A model generated the notes under the pieces. That model ran no database searches. It was not told where the DNA came from and was given only the letters and a program-made list of their open reading frames with translations. Position numbers and translations under genes: made by a program. A stretch of 64,000 bases of DNA, taken from contig NZ_JAUSZF010000001.1 of NCBI RefSeq assembly GCF_030817315.1, positions 2,747,001-2,811,000 on the forward strand, written 5' to 3'. This DNA is from Sphingomonas faeni. GTDB taxonomy: Bacteria > Pseudomonadota > Alphaproteobacteria > Sphingomonadales > Sphingomonadaceae. The number at the start of each line of letters is the position of its first letter. The first letter of the stretch is position 1. Shown piece after piece: positions 54,038 through 63,008 of this stretch.

Positions 54038-54766
54038 TTACCGCGGCACCGCCAGCGTTACGATCGACACCCCCGGCGTCATCGGCACGCGGCCGACCAA
54101 ATGGCGCTCAAGTCGAAAGATCTTCTCGAACAGCGCATTCACCAGCTTCGGCGGCGGTGAGTCGTCGCTGTCGTCGCGCCCCGTCATTCGCCCGGCAATC
54201 CGCGCCGCTGCCGCCAGCGGGAACAGCAGCGAGTTGAAATAGCCGAGCTTCTCCGGCTTCAGCCCCGCCGTCTCGATCGCCGACTTCAGCGTCGCCTTCG
54301 AATACCGACGATGGTGATGGTTCACGACGTCATGCGCGCTCCACAGCCACGCATGCGCCGGCACAGCGATCAGGATCTTGCCGCCGGGCGCGAGGCAATC
54401 GGCCATCGCCTTCAGCGCGGCGACGTCGTCCTCGATATGCTCGACCACGTCGAGCACCGCGATCAGGTCGTAATGCTTGCGGGGCACGCCGGGGAGTTCG
54501 GGCAAGGGCGCCGCGCCGACGGGCTTGCCCAGCCGTTCGCTGGCGATCTCGCGTGCGGCGGGGTCGATCTCGGTCGCGTCGATCTCGCCGAACTCGGCGA
54601 GCATCGGCAGGTTATGCCCGGTGCCGCAGCCGATCTCGAGGATCTTCGCATTCTTCGGCAACGCGCCGTAGCGGGTCAGGTAATCGGCGAGGATGTCGCG
54701 GCGCGCGCGGTACCACCAGTGCGTGGAATCGTGGGCGGCCATCCGGTCGTAGACGATGCGGTCCAT
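54038..54766 (-). CDS. Class I SAM-dependent methyltransferase
   Basis: 242 residues. The SAM loop is KILEIGCGTGHNLPML (about 41-56), motif II is IAVLDVVEHIEDD, and LAPGGKILIAVPAHAWLWS is motif III. The HHHRRYSKATL segment and the hydrophobic FNSLLFPLAAAARIAGR resemble methyltransferases of glycan and lipid clusters. It starts 15 bp after gtrA ends, same strand. The acceptor is unknown; a surface sugar is likely from context. Confidence 0.85.
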   Translation of the reverse strand: MDRIVYDRMAAHDSTHWWYRARRDILADYLTRYGALPKNAKILEIGCGTGHNLPMLAEFGEIDATEIDPAAREIASERLGKPVGAAPLPELPGVPRKHYDLIAVLDVVEHIEDDVAALKAMADCLAPGGKILIAVPAHAWLWSAHDVVNHHHRRYSKATLKSAIETAGLKPEKLGYFNSLLFPLAAAARIAGRMTGRDDSDDSPPPKLVNALFEKIFRLERHLVGRVPMTPGVSIVTLAVPR

Positions 54767-54781
54767 TACTTGTCGGCCATT

Positions 54782-55207
54782 TCAGTTGAAAACCCAGAGA
54801 CGGTTGAGCACGAAGCTCAGGATCGCGGCAAGAAGAACGGCGGGAACCAGCGGGATCCACGGGTGCAGATGAAGCAGCGCGGTGCCGATCCAGGTGATGA
54901 CCGCGTTGAGACTCAGCCCCGCGGCCTGGACGATCACGAACTTGAAATGCCGCCCTGCCCCCGGTTCCTTGGCGTGCCCCTTGAAGCTCCAGCGGCTGTG
55001 CAGGAAGAAGCCTACCACCACCGCGACGGCAAATGCGAACGGCACCGCGGCGACCGCCTGGCGCGGCGGGAAGACATAAGCGGTCAGCGGCAGGTAGACG
55101 AGCGAATAGACGACGCTGGAAATACCGCCGGCAATCCCGAAGCGCACGAGCTGGCCGAGCACGCCGCTCGCCCGCATCTGCTCCATGTGTCGCCAAATCG
55201 CCTGCAT
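54782..55207 (-). CDS. GtrA-family membrane protein
   Basis: A 141-residue protein with four membrane helices. QLVRFGIAGGISSVVYSLVY is the conserved first helix, GFFLHSRWSFKG is the central motif, and LNRLWVFN ends the protein. GtrA proteins flip polyprenyl-phosphate-linked sugars across the inner membrane. AAGG lies just before the ATG. It pairs with the downstream methyltransferase and is divergent from the GT-C gene. Confidence 0.92.
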   Translation of the reverse strand: MQAIWRHMEQMRASGVLGQLVRFGIAGGISSVVYSLVYLPLTAYVFPPRQAVAAVPFAFAVAVVVGFFLHSRWSFKGHAKEPGAGRHFKFVIVQAAGLSLNAVITWIGTALLHLHPWIPLVPAVLLAAILSFVLNRLWVFN

Positions 55208-55318
55208 GCCCGCCTTGTTCTTTACCCTCCGGCGATCGCGCCGGTGCCTTGTTCTTTACGGGCACCGCGATAGAGCGACGCTTGAGATACGCCCGCGCAT
55301 CTAGAGTGCGTGCGGGCT

Positions 55319-55323
55319 GGAGG
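55319..55323 (+). promoter_or_regulatory. Ribosome-binding site fixing the TTG start of the GT-C gene
   Basis: GGAGG eight bases before TTG 55332; no ATG is available in frame nearby. Confidence 0.7.
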
Positions 55324-55331
55324 AAAGCGTT

Positions 55332-57120
55332 TTGGATCAGGCACCACTTCAGCGGCGGACGTTGCTGGACGAACTCGATCGGCATTGGATCGCGCTGACG
55401 CTGCTCGCGTGGGTGGCGGTGGCGGCGTGGTCGATGTTCGATCGCTGGGGTCAGATTCGCTGGCTGTCGCTCGGCGATACCGACGACAACATGCGGCTGA
55501 TGCAGGTCCGCGCGCTGCTCGATGGCCAGGGCTGGTACGATCTGCGCAACTATCGCCTGAACCCGCCGGTCGGCTTCGACATCCACTGGAGCCGCATCGT
55601 CGACCTGCCGATCGCGGGGCTGATCCTGTTCTTCCGGCTGTTCGTGGGTAATAGCTGGGCGGAGCGGCTCGCGTGCGGGATCGCGCCGCTGTTGCCGCTG
55701 TCGATCGCGATGCTCGGCATCGGCGCGACCGTGCGGCGACTGATCAGCCCTTACGCTTGGCCACTTGCCGTCGTCATCATGGTCGGTGCGACCGGCACGA
55801 TGCTGATGTTCATGCCCGAGCGGATCGATCATCACGGCTGGCAGCTAGCCATGCTGAGCCTGACGGTCGCCGGGCTGTGCGATACGAACGGGCGTCGCGG
55901 TGGCGCGATGGTAGGGCTCGCGAGTGCGGTGTCGCTGTCGATCGGGCTCGAACTGCTGCCCTATGCCGCCATGGCGGGGGCGATCATCGCCCTGCGCTGG
56001 GTGTGGGGACCGGTCGGAGGCGGAGCGGCTGTCGATCTATGCGCTGACGCTTGGCGGAGGGAGCACGCTGGGGTTCGCGCTGTTCGCGTCGAACGCCAAC
56101 CAGGCGATGCGATGCGATGCGCTGACGCCGGTGTGGTTGAGCGTGATGATCGCGGCGGGGATGTTGCTGTTTTTGCTCGCGCGGTTTGGGCCGGCTTCGC
56201 GGGGGGCTCGGCTTGCGCTGGCGGTTGTTGCGGGTGCGGCGATCGTTGCCGGCTTTGCGTTGGTGTTTCCGCAGTGTCTTGGGCGGCCCGAGGGGATCTC
56301 GCCCGAGTTGCAGCGCAACTGGCTGGACAATGTCCGCGAGGCCAAGCCGATCTACAAGCATAGTTTCCGGGTCGGGTTCGCGCTGGCGACGCTGCCGATC
56401 ATCGGATTGATCGGAGCGATCCTTGCCGCCTGGCGTGCGCGTCGCGACGACCGTGCGGTCGGCTGGGCGGCGGTGGCGCTGTTCACCGCGTTCGCGTGCG
56501 CGATGCTGTTGTGGCAGGTCCGCGCGGGGCCGGCAGCGCAGTTGCTGGCGATTCCAGGGGCTACCGCGCTCGGGTGGCTGATCCTGCCGCGGTTGCTCGG
56601 CAATCGGTCGGTGGCGGTGCGCGTGCTGGGGACGGTCGGCGCTTTCCTGATCGTGTCGGGGCTGTTTGCCGGGATGCTGATCCAGTATTTCCCGATCGAC
56701 CGGCCGAAGCCGTATGAGAAGCGCGTCAATTCGGCGACGGGCAACTGCCTGCGGACGACCGTGCTGCTCGCGCTGGACAAATATCCCGCGCAGACCGTGT
56801 TCACGTTCGTGGACATGGGGCCGCGGCTGATCACGATCACGCATCACGACGCGATCGCGGGGCCGTATCACCGCAATGGCGATGCTATCCTAGATGTGCA
56901 GCACGCGTTCGGCGGGACACCGGACCAGGCGCATGCGATCATAAAACGGCATGGCGCGACGATGCTGCTGCTGTGCCCGAACGCGGCGGAATCGACCAAC
57001 TACAAGGCGCGCAGCCCCAAGGGGTTCTATGCGCAGATGGCGAATAATCAGGTGCCGGCGTGGATGACGCCGCTACCGCTCCCCGCGAAGTCGCCGCTGC
57101 GGTTGTTCAAGGTGGACTGA
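55332..57120 (+). pseudogene. GT-C (STT3/AglB-like) multi-pass membrane glycosyltransferase, frameshifted
   Basis: A run of four G at 56005-56008 where three are expected splits the gene. Frame 1 ends in RWVWGP; with one G removed it reads RWVWDRSEAERLSIYALTLG and continues to the stop at 57120, giving about 595 residues. About 11 membrane helices are seen. A first-loop acidic motif (GDTDDNMRLMQVRALLDGQG, about 53-72, then YDLRNYRLNPPVG) and a second motif PERIDHHGWQLAML sit where STT3/AglB oligosaccharyltransferases have their metal-binding acidic loops. Near the C-terminus FVDMGPRLITITHHDAIAGP resembles the region around WWDYG. It is divergent from gtrA and near a GtrB-like gene, so it may be the transferring enzyme of a gtr-type module. 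The STT3 relation is my inference. Confidence 0.7.
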
Positions 57121-57126
57121 ACCCCC

Positions 57127-57239
57127 GTCATACCCGCGGAGGCGGGAACCCATATCCTCTGAAGTCAGTGATAGATCACACGGTCAGCCAGTATGGGTCC
57201 CCGCCTTCGCGGGGATGACGGCCAGCGCGGGGATGACGG
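57127..57239. repeat. Intergenic palindromic repeat, family E
   Basis: CGTCATACCCGCGGAGGCGG and GAACCCATA on the left face TATGGGTCCCCGCCTTCGCG and GGGATGACGG on the right. An extra GCGGGGATGACGGC follows. Located between convergent GT-C and marC genes. Confidence 0.88.
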
Positions 57240-57256
57240 CTGGAGTTACGGGGGAC

Positions 57257-57877
57257 TTAGCGCAGCACCTCGGTCAGGCCGTCGATCACGAACTGCACCG
57301 CCAGCGCGGCCAGCAGCACGCCGAGCAACCGCGTGATCACCGCCTCGATCTTCGCACCCAGGATCCGCATGATTGGCCCCGCCGCGAGCAGTGCGACCAA
57401 GGTCAGCAGCAGGATCGTCACCATCGCGCCGAGCACGACCGCCGAGCGCTCGAGCCCGCTGTTGCGGCTCATCAACAGCATCACCGACGCGATCGAGCCG
57501 GGCCCTGCGATCATCGGCATCGCCATCGGGAAGATCGAGACGTCCTCGACCTCGGGATCGTTCGCGACCTTGGCGGCGCGGTCCTCGCGGCGCTCGGTAC
57601 GCTTTTCGAACACCATTTCCAGCGCGATCAGGAACAGCATGATGCCACCGGCAATGCGGAAGCTGGCGAGGCTGATGCCGAGGCCCTTGAGCAGCGCCTC
57701 GCCGAACAGCGCGAACACGAACAGGATCGCCGCAGCCACGCCGACCGCGCGCATTGCCATCGCTCGCTTCTGCACGGTCGAGGCACCTGCCGACAGCCCG
57801 GCATAGATCGGCGCGCAGCCCGGCGGATCGATGACCACGAAGAACGTGATCAGCGACGAGATATAGAGTTCGATCAT
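57257..57877 (-). CDS. MarC-family membrane protein
   Basis: A 206-residue protein with six membrane helices. [20 protein letters not shown] and [18 protein letters not shown] are the two conserved family segments. A role as antibiotic-resistance protein was proposed and later doubted; function remains unclear. The ATG overlaps the folD stop (ATGA), so it is the last gene of the yggT-DUF167-folD-marC unit. Confidence 0.9.
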   Translation of the reverse strand: MIELYISSLITFFVVIDPPGCAPIYAGLSAGASTVQKRAMAMRAVGVAAAILFVFALFGEALLKGLGISLASFRIAGGIMLFLIALEMVFEKRTERREDRAAKVANDPEVEDVSIFPMAMPMIAGPGSIASVMLLMSRNSGLERSAVVLGAMVTILLLTLVALLAAGPIMRILGAKIEAVITRLLGVLLAALAVQFVIDGLTEVLR

Positions 57878-58749
57878 AGGCCGGCCTCGTTGACCGTAAC
57901 GCTTTCGCGACGGCCTGCCGAGACCAATGTGTTGCGGAGCAGGCAGGCGATCGTCATCGGCCCCACCCCGCCCGGCACCGGCGTGATCGCCCCCGCGACG
58001 TCGACCGCGCTCGCGAAGTCGACGTCGCCGACGAGGCCCGCGTCGACGCGGTTGATGCCGACGTCGATGACGGTCGCGCCGGGCTTGAGCCAGTCGCCCT
58101 TGATCATCTGCGGGATGCCGACCGCGGCCACGACGATGTCGGCGCGGCGGATGTGCGCGGGCACGTCCTGCGTGCGGCTATGCACGACGGTCACGGTGCA
58201 GCTTTCGCGGAGCAGCAGTTGCGCCATCGGCTTGCCGACGATGTTGGAGCGGCCGACGACGACCGCCTCGAGCCCGCTCAGGCTCGGCAGCACGCTCTTC
58301 AACAGCATCACGCAGCCGAGCGGGGTGCAGGGGACGAAGCCCGGCAGGCCGGTTGCGAGGCGGCCGGCGTTGATCGGGTGGAAGCCGTCGACGTCCTTAT
58401 CGGGGTGGATCGCGGCGATCACCGCCTGCTCGTCGATATGTTTCGGCAGGGGCAATTGGACGAGGATGCCGTCGATCGTCGGGTCGGCGTTGAGCGTCGC
58501 GACCAGCGCGAGCAGGTCTTCGGCGGGGACGTCGGCGGGGAGCCGGTGCTCGATGCTCTCCATCCCGGCCTCGCGCGTCGCCTTGCCCTTCGATCGGACA
58601 TAGACGTTCGAGGCGGGGTCCTCGCCGACCAGCACCACGGCAAGGCCGGGCGCGCGACCTGCCTGTGCCCTGAAGGCGGTGACGCCGTCTGCGATACGGG
58701 CCCGGAGGCCGGCGGCGAAGGCCTTGCCGTCGATGATGGTCGCGCTCAT
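57874..58749 (-). CDS. folD: Methylenetetrahydrofolate dehydrogenase/cyclohydrolase
   Basis: Bifunctional one-carbon enzyme linking 5,10-methylene- and 10-formyl-tetrahydrofolate. The 291-residue protein has [14 protein letters not shown] with the catalytic Lys, [24 protein letters not shown], and the NADP site [32 protein letters not shown] is the C-terminal signature. The ATG overlaps the DUF167 stop and the stop overlaps the marC start, both ATGA. Confidence 0.96.
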   Translation of the reverse strand: MSATIIDGKAFAAGLRARIADGVTAFRAQAGRAPGLAVVLVGEDPASNVYVRSKGKATREAGMESIEHRLPADVPAEDLLALVATLNADPTIDGILVQLPLPKHIDEQAVIAAIHPDKDVDGFHPINAGRLATGLPGFVPCTPLGCVMLLKSVLPSLSGLEAVVVGRSNIVGKPMAQLLLRESCTVTVVHSRTQDVPAHIRRADIVVAAVGIPQMIKGDWLKPGATVIDVGINRVDAGLVGDVDFASAVDVAGAITPVPGGVGPMTIACLLRNTLVSAGRRESVTVNEAGL

Positions 58750-59057
58750 GCCCGCGGCCCATAGAGCGCGGACGCGATTTCCGCCAGCGTAGTGGAGTCT
58801 CCGGCGATGTGCAGGCGCTTCAAGCGAGCGGTGTCGCCGGAGATTATCGTTACCGCGCGCTTGGGTACGCCGAAAGTCTTGGCGACGAGGGCGACCAGCC
58901 CGGCGTTTGCGGCGCCATCGACGGGAGCGGCTGCCAGTCGCGCGGCGAAATGCTCGGGCGTTCCGGCGGCGAGCGCGTCGCGACCGCCGCGCGGGGTTAC
59001 CCGGACGGCGATCGCGAGGCCGTCATCGACCGCGCGCCAAGCTGCCGGCCCGATCAA
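58746..59057 (-). CDS. DUF167 (YggU-like) protein
   Basis: A small cytoplasmic protein of about 103 residues with the family pattern [33 protein letters not shown] and [13 protein letters not shown]. Function unknown; it is widely conserved and commonly next to yggT. No ATG is available; I place the start at TTG 59057, overlapping the yggT stop as TTGA. Open frame further upstream is only shadow of yggT. Confidence 0.85.
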   Translation of the reverse strand: MIGPAAWRAVDDGLAIAVRVTPRGGRDALAAGTPEHFAARLAAAPVDGAANAGLVALVAKTFGVPKRAVTIISGDTARLKRLHIAGDSTTLAEIASALYGPRA

Positions 59058-59356
59058 TAGGCCGCGACGAGGTAGTTCTGCGCGATGTTCGGGATGACGA
59101 TGTTGGTCAGGATGTAGAGGATCAGCAGCACGACCAGCGGCGACAGATCGAGCGCGCCGAAATCGGGGAGGATGCGGCGGATCGGGCGATACAGCGGCTC
59201 GGTGATCTTCTGCAGCGCGTTCCACACCGTGCGGACGAAATCGCTGTGCGTGTTGATGACGTTGAACGCGATCAGCCACGACAGGATCGCCTGGATGACG
59301 ATGACCCACCAGACGAGGTTGAGCAGCAACTGGACGATCTGAAGAAGGGCGATCAA
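59054..59356 (-). CDS. YggT-family membrane protein
   Basis: 100 residues with two hydrophobic blocks (LLQIVQLLLNLVWWVIVIQA and LSPLVVLLILYILTNIVI) and the YggT motif LYRPIRRILPDFGALDLSP between them. The family is linked to osmotic tolerance and division-site machinery in other bacteria. First gene of a chain with DUF167, folD and marC. Confidence 0.92.
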   Translation of the reverse strand: MIALLQIVQLLLNLVWWVIVIQAILSWLIAFNVINTHSDFVRTVWNALQKITEPLYRPIRRILPDFGALDLSPLVVLLILYILTNIVIPNIAQNYLVAAY

Positions 59357-59434
59357 GGCAAGGGTCTCCGCTGGTGTATTGCCGATATAAGGTGGCGGGG
59401 GGAGAACGAGAAGCCCTGTGGTGTCACTGACACA

Positions 59435-59572
59435 ATCCTCCCCCGCCAGGGGGAGGTGGCTGGCGCTTGCCAGACGGAGGGGGAGGAAAGCGATGACCGC
59501 TGTTCCGTGTCCTCCCCCTCCGTCACCTTCGGTGCCACCTCCCCCTTGCGGGGGAGGATCGTGGGGTTGGAC
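59435..59572. repeat. Intergenic palindromic repeat, family C variant
   Basis: CCTCCCCCGCCAGGGGGAGG with GTGGCTGGCGCTTGCCAGAC on the left and CCCTCCGTCACCTTCGGTGC with CACCTCCCCCTTGCGGGGGA on the right, between argB and yggT. Both frames of the complement are open, but this looks like repeat and not a gene. Confidence 0.8.
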
Positions 59573-59578
59573 GCCCCC

Positions 59579-60496
59579 TTACCGCGAACGCCCGTTTGCG
59601 CTGACCAGCGTGCCGGCGCCCTGCTTGGTGAAGATCTCAAGCAGCATCGCGTGGGGGACGCGGCCGTCGATGATCACCGCGGCATCGACGCCCGATTCGA
59701 CCGCCGCGACGCAGGTGTCGAGCTTGGGAATCATGCCGCCGGTCACCGTGCCGTCAGCGCGGAGTTCGGCGATCCGCGCGGGGTCGAGGTCGGTGAGCAG
59801 TTCGCCCTGCTTGTCGAGCACGCCGACGATATCGGTCAGCAGGAAGAAGCGCGCCGCGCCCATCGCCGCCGCGATCGCGCCCGCCATCGTGTCGGCATTG
59901 ATGTTGTAGGTGTGCCCGTCGGCGCCGATGCCGATCGGCGCGATCACCGGGATGATATCGGCCTTGATCAGCGTGTCGAGGATGGTCCGGTCGACCGCGA
60001 TCGGCTCGCCGACGAAGCCTAGGTCGACGTGGCGCTCGATCCCCTGGAGCTTGTCGGGCTCGCGGCCGTGGCCGACTTTCTGCGCGAGCACGAGGCCGGC
60101 GTCCTTGCCCGAGATGCCGACCGCGCGGCCGCCGGCCTGGCCGATCCAGCCGACGATCTCCTTGTTGATCGAGCCCGCCAGGACCATTTCGGCGATCTGC
60201 GCGGTTTCCGCATCGGTGACGCGCAGGCCGTCGACGAAGCGCGACTCCACGCCCAGCCGCTTCAGCATCGCGCCGATCTGCGGGCCGCCGCCGTGGACGA
60301 CGACCGGATTGATGCCGACTGCCTTCAGCAGCACCATGTCCTCGGCGAAATCGCGCTGGAGCTCGGGGTCGCCCATCGCGTGGCCGCCGTATTTCACGAC
60401 GAACGTCTTGCCGGCATAGCGCTGCAGATACGGCAGCGCCTCGGTGAGCGTTTCCGCCTTGGCGAGCAGGGCGGGATCGGGCGTGTGATCGGTCAT
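59579..60496 (-). CDS. argB: Acetylglutamate kinase
   Basis: Phosphorylates N-acetylglutamate, the second step of arginine synthesis. The 305-residue protein has [14 protein letters not shown] (ATP and substrate glycine loop), [17 protein letters not shown], and VNADTMAG-like [37 protein letters not shown] near the C-terminus matches the ArgB family signature; an arginine-sensitive N-terminal helix is likely from the extension. It ends at the 59.4-kb repeat. Confidence 0.96.
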   Translation of the reverse strand: MTDHTPDPALLAKAETLTEALPYLQRYAGKTFVVKYGGHAMGDPELQRDFAEDMVLLKAVGINPVVVHGGGPQIGAMLKRLGVESRFVDGLRVTDAETAQIAEMVLAGSINKEIVGWIGQAGGRAVGISGKDAGLVLAQKVGHGREPDKLQGIERHVDLGFVGEPIAVDRTILDTLIKADIIPVIAPIGIGADGHTYNINADTMAGAIAAAMGAARFFLLTDIVGVLDKQGELLTDLDPARIAELRADGTVTGGMIPKLDTCVAAVESGVDAAVIIDGRVPHAMLLEIFTKQGAGTLVSANGRSR

Positions 60497-60582
60497 GCCC
60501 GCGCTTTAGCCAGTCGCAATCGGTTCGTCATCCGGGGAACGTGCGTGGCGTGGCGTGGCGTGACACATCCCACGCGGCCCCA

Positions 60583-60667
60583 TCCGTCATCCCAGCGAAA
60601 GCTGGGATCTCCCGGTTCGGGTCTCAGCGCCAGCCAATGGGGATACCCCAGCTTTCGCTGGGGTGAC
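60583..60667. repeat. Intergenic palindromic repeat, family E variant
   Basis: CGTCATCCCAGCGAAAGCTG with GGATCTC on the left faces GGGATACCCCAGCTTTCGCT and GGGGTGACGG on the right, upstream of argB. A GTGGC-type tandem (GTGGCGTGGCGTGGCGTGAC) precedes it. Confidence 0.85.
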
Positions 60668-60720
60668 GGGCTTGGGGGGCGATGGGCTTTGGGGGGGCGG
60701 GCTTTGGGGGGGCGGGCTTA
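60668..60720. repeat. G-rich 15-bp tandem repeat
   Basis: One imperfect 16-bp unit, two identical GGGCTTTGGGGGGGC units and a truncated GGGCTTA. G runs of 6-7 could form a four-stranded structure. Lies between argB and the queuosine-transporter gene. Confidence 0.75.
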
Positions 60721-60752
60721 AAAGATGACAGGTTTAGGATGCAGCCTTCAAA

Positions 60753-61400
60753 TCAAACGCGGTCCAGCCGGCGGCCCAATCGCACGAAGAACGTGATCAT
60801 GAACGGTACCAGCACGATCGACAGCACGACCTTGGTCAGCATCTGCCCCTCCATCAGCGCGAGGATCGGCCGTTCGCCGAGGAACGAGATGGTGATGAAC
60901 AAGATCGTGTCGATGATCTGCGAGATGATGCTCGCGATCATGCCGCGGAGCCAGACCAGCTTGCCCTCGCCGCTGCCGACCTGTCCCGACAGCTTCGAGA
61001 AGATCAGAACGTTGAGCGTCTGCGAGATGCCGTAGGAGATCAGCCCGGCGATCATCATCCGCGAGCTTTGCCCGACCACGATCGGGAATGCGTCGACCGC
61101 GGGCGGGTACATCCCAGGATCGTGCGGCAGCGCCAGCACCAGGTGGATCAGCCCGGCCGATACCAGCAACGGGATGAACCCCAAACGCACCAGGAACGTC
61201 GCGGTCTTCTGGCCGTGCAGTTCCGAAATCGCGCTGCTCAGCACCACCAGCAGCAGGAAGCCGAAGATCCCCGCCTCGACCGCGAGCGGCCCGAGCGCGA
61301 CCTGTTTCACCCCCAGCACGCCGGCGATGCACACCATGCCGCCGTACAGGACCGAGAAAACGAAGAGCGAACGCGGGAACGCGGGAAGTGGTTTGTCCAT
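60753..61400 (-). CDS. Queuosine precursor transporter (YhhQ/VUT family)
   Basis: A 215-residue inner-membrane protein with about six helices. SAISELHGQKTATFLV-like segment, GISQTLNVLIFSKL and ASIISQIIDTILFITISFLG are the VUT-1 family signatures. It imports 7-cyano-7-deazaguanine or related queuosine precursors. I chose ATG 61400; upstream codons to 61451 lack similarity. I do not see a preQ1 riboswitch in its leader. Confidence 0.88.
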   Translation of the reverse strand: MDKPLPAFPRSLFVFSVLYGGMVCIAGVLGVKQVALGPLAVEAGIFGFLLLVVLSSAISELHGQKTATFLVRLGFIPLLVSAGLIHLVLALPHDPGMYPPAVDAFPIVVGQSSRMMIAGLISYGISQTLNVLIFSKLSGQVGSGEGKLVWLRGMIASIISQIIDTILFITISFLGERPILALMEGQMLTKVVLSIVLVPFMITFFVRLGRRLDRV

Positions 61401-61539
61401 CGCGCGGGACGCTAGCGAAAACCGCCACGCCGTCAAATGACTAGACCTCAAATGACTGGCGAGTGCGGCGCTCGCGTGTCATGTCGGTCGCTTGCGCGGC
61501 CGGGGGGCCACGCGTGTCAGTCAAAAATGCAGGGCGTCC

Positions 61540-62805
61540 ATGGAAAGACTAGTCATCGGCCTTGCAGGCATCGCCGTCATTCTGGGCATCGCTGTGCTGC
61601 TGTCGAGCGATCGCCGCGCGATCCGCCTGCGCATCGTCGGCGCCGCGTTCGCGTTGCAGGCCGGGATCGCGGTCCTCGTGCTGTATTCGAGCTTCGGCAA
61701 GGTCGTGCTCGGCGAGATGTCGGGCGGCGTCGCCAACCTGCTCGGCTATTCGCAGAAGGGCACCGAGTTCCTGTTCGGCAAGATGGCGACGCCGGAAATC
61801 GGCGGGCAGAGCTTTGCGATCGCCGCGCTGCCGGTGATCATCTTCTTCGCCAGCCTCGTCTCGATCCTCTATTATCTCGGCATCATGCAGCTGGTGGTGC
61901 GCTGGGTCGGCGGCGGGATCGAGAAGGTCATTGGCGTCTCGAAGGTCGAATCTTTGTGCGCGGCGGCGAACATCTTCGTCGGCCAGAGCGAGTCGCCGCT
62001 GGTGATCCGGCCGTATCTGGCGGGGCTCACCCCGGCGCAGCTGTTCACCGTGATGACCAGCGGCATGGCGGGCGTCGCGGGTACGATCCTCGCGGCGTAT
62101 GCGTCGATGGGCATCCGGATCGATTACCTGCTGGCGGCGAGCTTCATGGCCGCGCCGGGCGGCATCCTGATGGCGAAGATCATCATGCCCGACCGCGTCA
62201 TGCCGCCCGAAGGCGAACTGGCGCTTGGCGATTTGCCGGGTGAATCGTCCGCCGGCGAGCCGATGCCGCAGGCGACGCATGACGAGGAAAAACCCGCCAA
62301 CCTGATCATGGCCGCAGCCCAGGGCGCGCAGACCGGCGTCCGCCTCGCCGTCGCAGTCGGTGCGATGGTGCTGGCGTTCGTAGCGCTCGTGGCATTGGCG
62401 AACGGGCTGCTCGGCGGGCTCGGCAACATGATCGGGCTGCCGGGGCTGAGCTTCCAGGGGCTGCTCGGCTATGTCTTCGCGCCGATCATGTTCCTGCTCA
62501 ACGTGCCGTGGAGCGAGGCGGGGATCGCCGGCGGGCTGTTCGGGCAGAAGATCGTGCTGAACGAATTCGTCGCGTATATCTCGCTCGGCACGCAGCAGGG
62601 GCTGAGCGCGCGGACGATCGCGGTGATCACCTTCTCGCTGTGCGGGTTTGCGAACTTCTCGTCGATCGCGATCCAGATGGCGGTGACCGGGAGCCTTGCG
62701 CCGAACCAGCGGCCGATGATCGCCAAGCTGGGTCTGCGCGCACTGGCGGCCGGGAGTTTGGCGAACCTCATGTCGGCGGCGCTCGCGGGTCTGCTGATCG
62801 GCTGA
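61540..62805 (+). CDS. Concentrative nucleoside transporter (NupC/CNT family)
   Basis: A 421-residue inner-membrane symporter. The CNT motifs GQSESPLVIRPYLAGLT and LNEFVAYISLGTQQGLSA are present, with the late ITFSLCGFANFSSIAIQ segment. A soluble loop of about 50 residues (225-275, acidic) lies between helices. The start is ATG 61540. It imports nucleosides with H+ or Na+. Confidence 0.92.
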   Translation: MERLVIGLAGIAVILGIAVLLSSDRRAIRLRIVGAAFALQAGIAVLVLYSSFGKVVLGEMSGGVANLLGYSQKGTEFLFGKMATPEIGGQSFAIAALPVIIFFASLVSILYYLGIMQLVVRWVGGGIEKVIGVSKVESLCAAANIFVGQSESPLVIRPYLAGLTPAQLFTVMTSGMAGVAGTILAAYASMGIRIDYLLAASFMAAPGGILMAKIIMPDRVMPPEGELALGDLPGESSAGEPMPQATHDEEKPANLIMAAAQGAQTGVRLAVAVGAMVLAFVALVALANGLLGGLGNMIGLPGLSFQGLLGYVFAPIMFLLNVPWSEAGIAGGLFGQKIVLNEFVAYISLGTQQGLSARTIAVITFSLCGFANFSSIAIQMAVTGSLAPNQRPMIAKLGLRALAAGSLANLMSAALAGLLIG

Positions 62806-62808
62806 GCC

Positions 62809-62895
62809 GTCCGTCATCCTGACGAAAGTCAGGATCCAGGGTAACAAGCGCCACCTTTCATGGCTCTGGATCCTGACTTTCGTCAGGATGACGGG
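62809..62895. repeat. Intergenic palindromic repeat, family B
   Basis: GTCATCCTGACGAAAGTCAG with GATCCAGGGTAA on the left faces GGCTCTGGATC and CTGACTTTCGTCAGGATGAC, between convergent nupC and the fasciclin gene. Confidence 0.92.
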
Positions 62896-62923
62896 ACTGG
62901 GGCGACGGCGCCCCGAAACGCAA

Positions 62924-62985
62924 TCGGGCCCGCCACCTTCCGGCGACGGGCCCGACGAAACTGCCTCTTGGGGGGATCGAGGCAG
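62924..62985 (-). terminator. Double hairpin after the fasciclin gene
   Basis: TCGGGCCCG (62924-62932) pairs with CGGGCCCGA (62947-62955), and CTGCCTC (62961-62967) with GAGGCAG (62979-62985). Either may end the leftward fasciclin transcript; T runs are short. Confidence 0.55.
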
Positions 62986-63008
62986 CTATCTCGCGTAAAG
63001 GCGCGCGA

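Noticed and set aside
56001..56015. Programmed frameshifting at GGGG
   Set aside because: No slippery heptamer and no obvious downstream stimulator; a +1 insertion is simpler. Kept as a lesion.
59353..59640. 95-codon open frame through the 59.4-kb repeat
   Set aside because: It is mostly repeat sequence and contains no conserved residues.
61401..61539. preQ1 riboswitch before the queuosine-precursor transporter
   Set aside because: I could not find the conserved C-rich and A-rich loop pattern in the leader.
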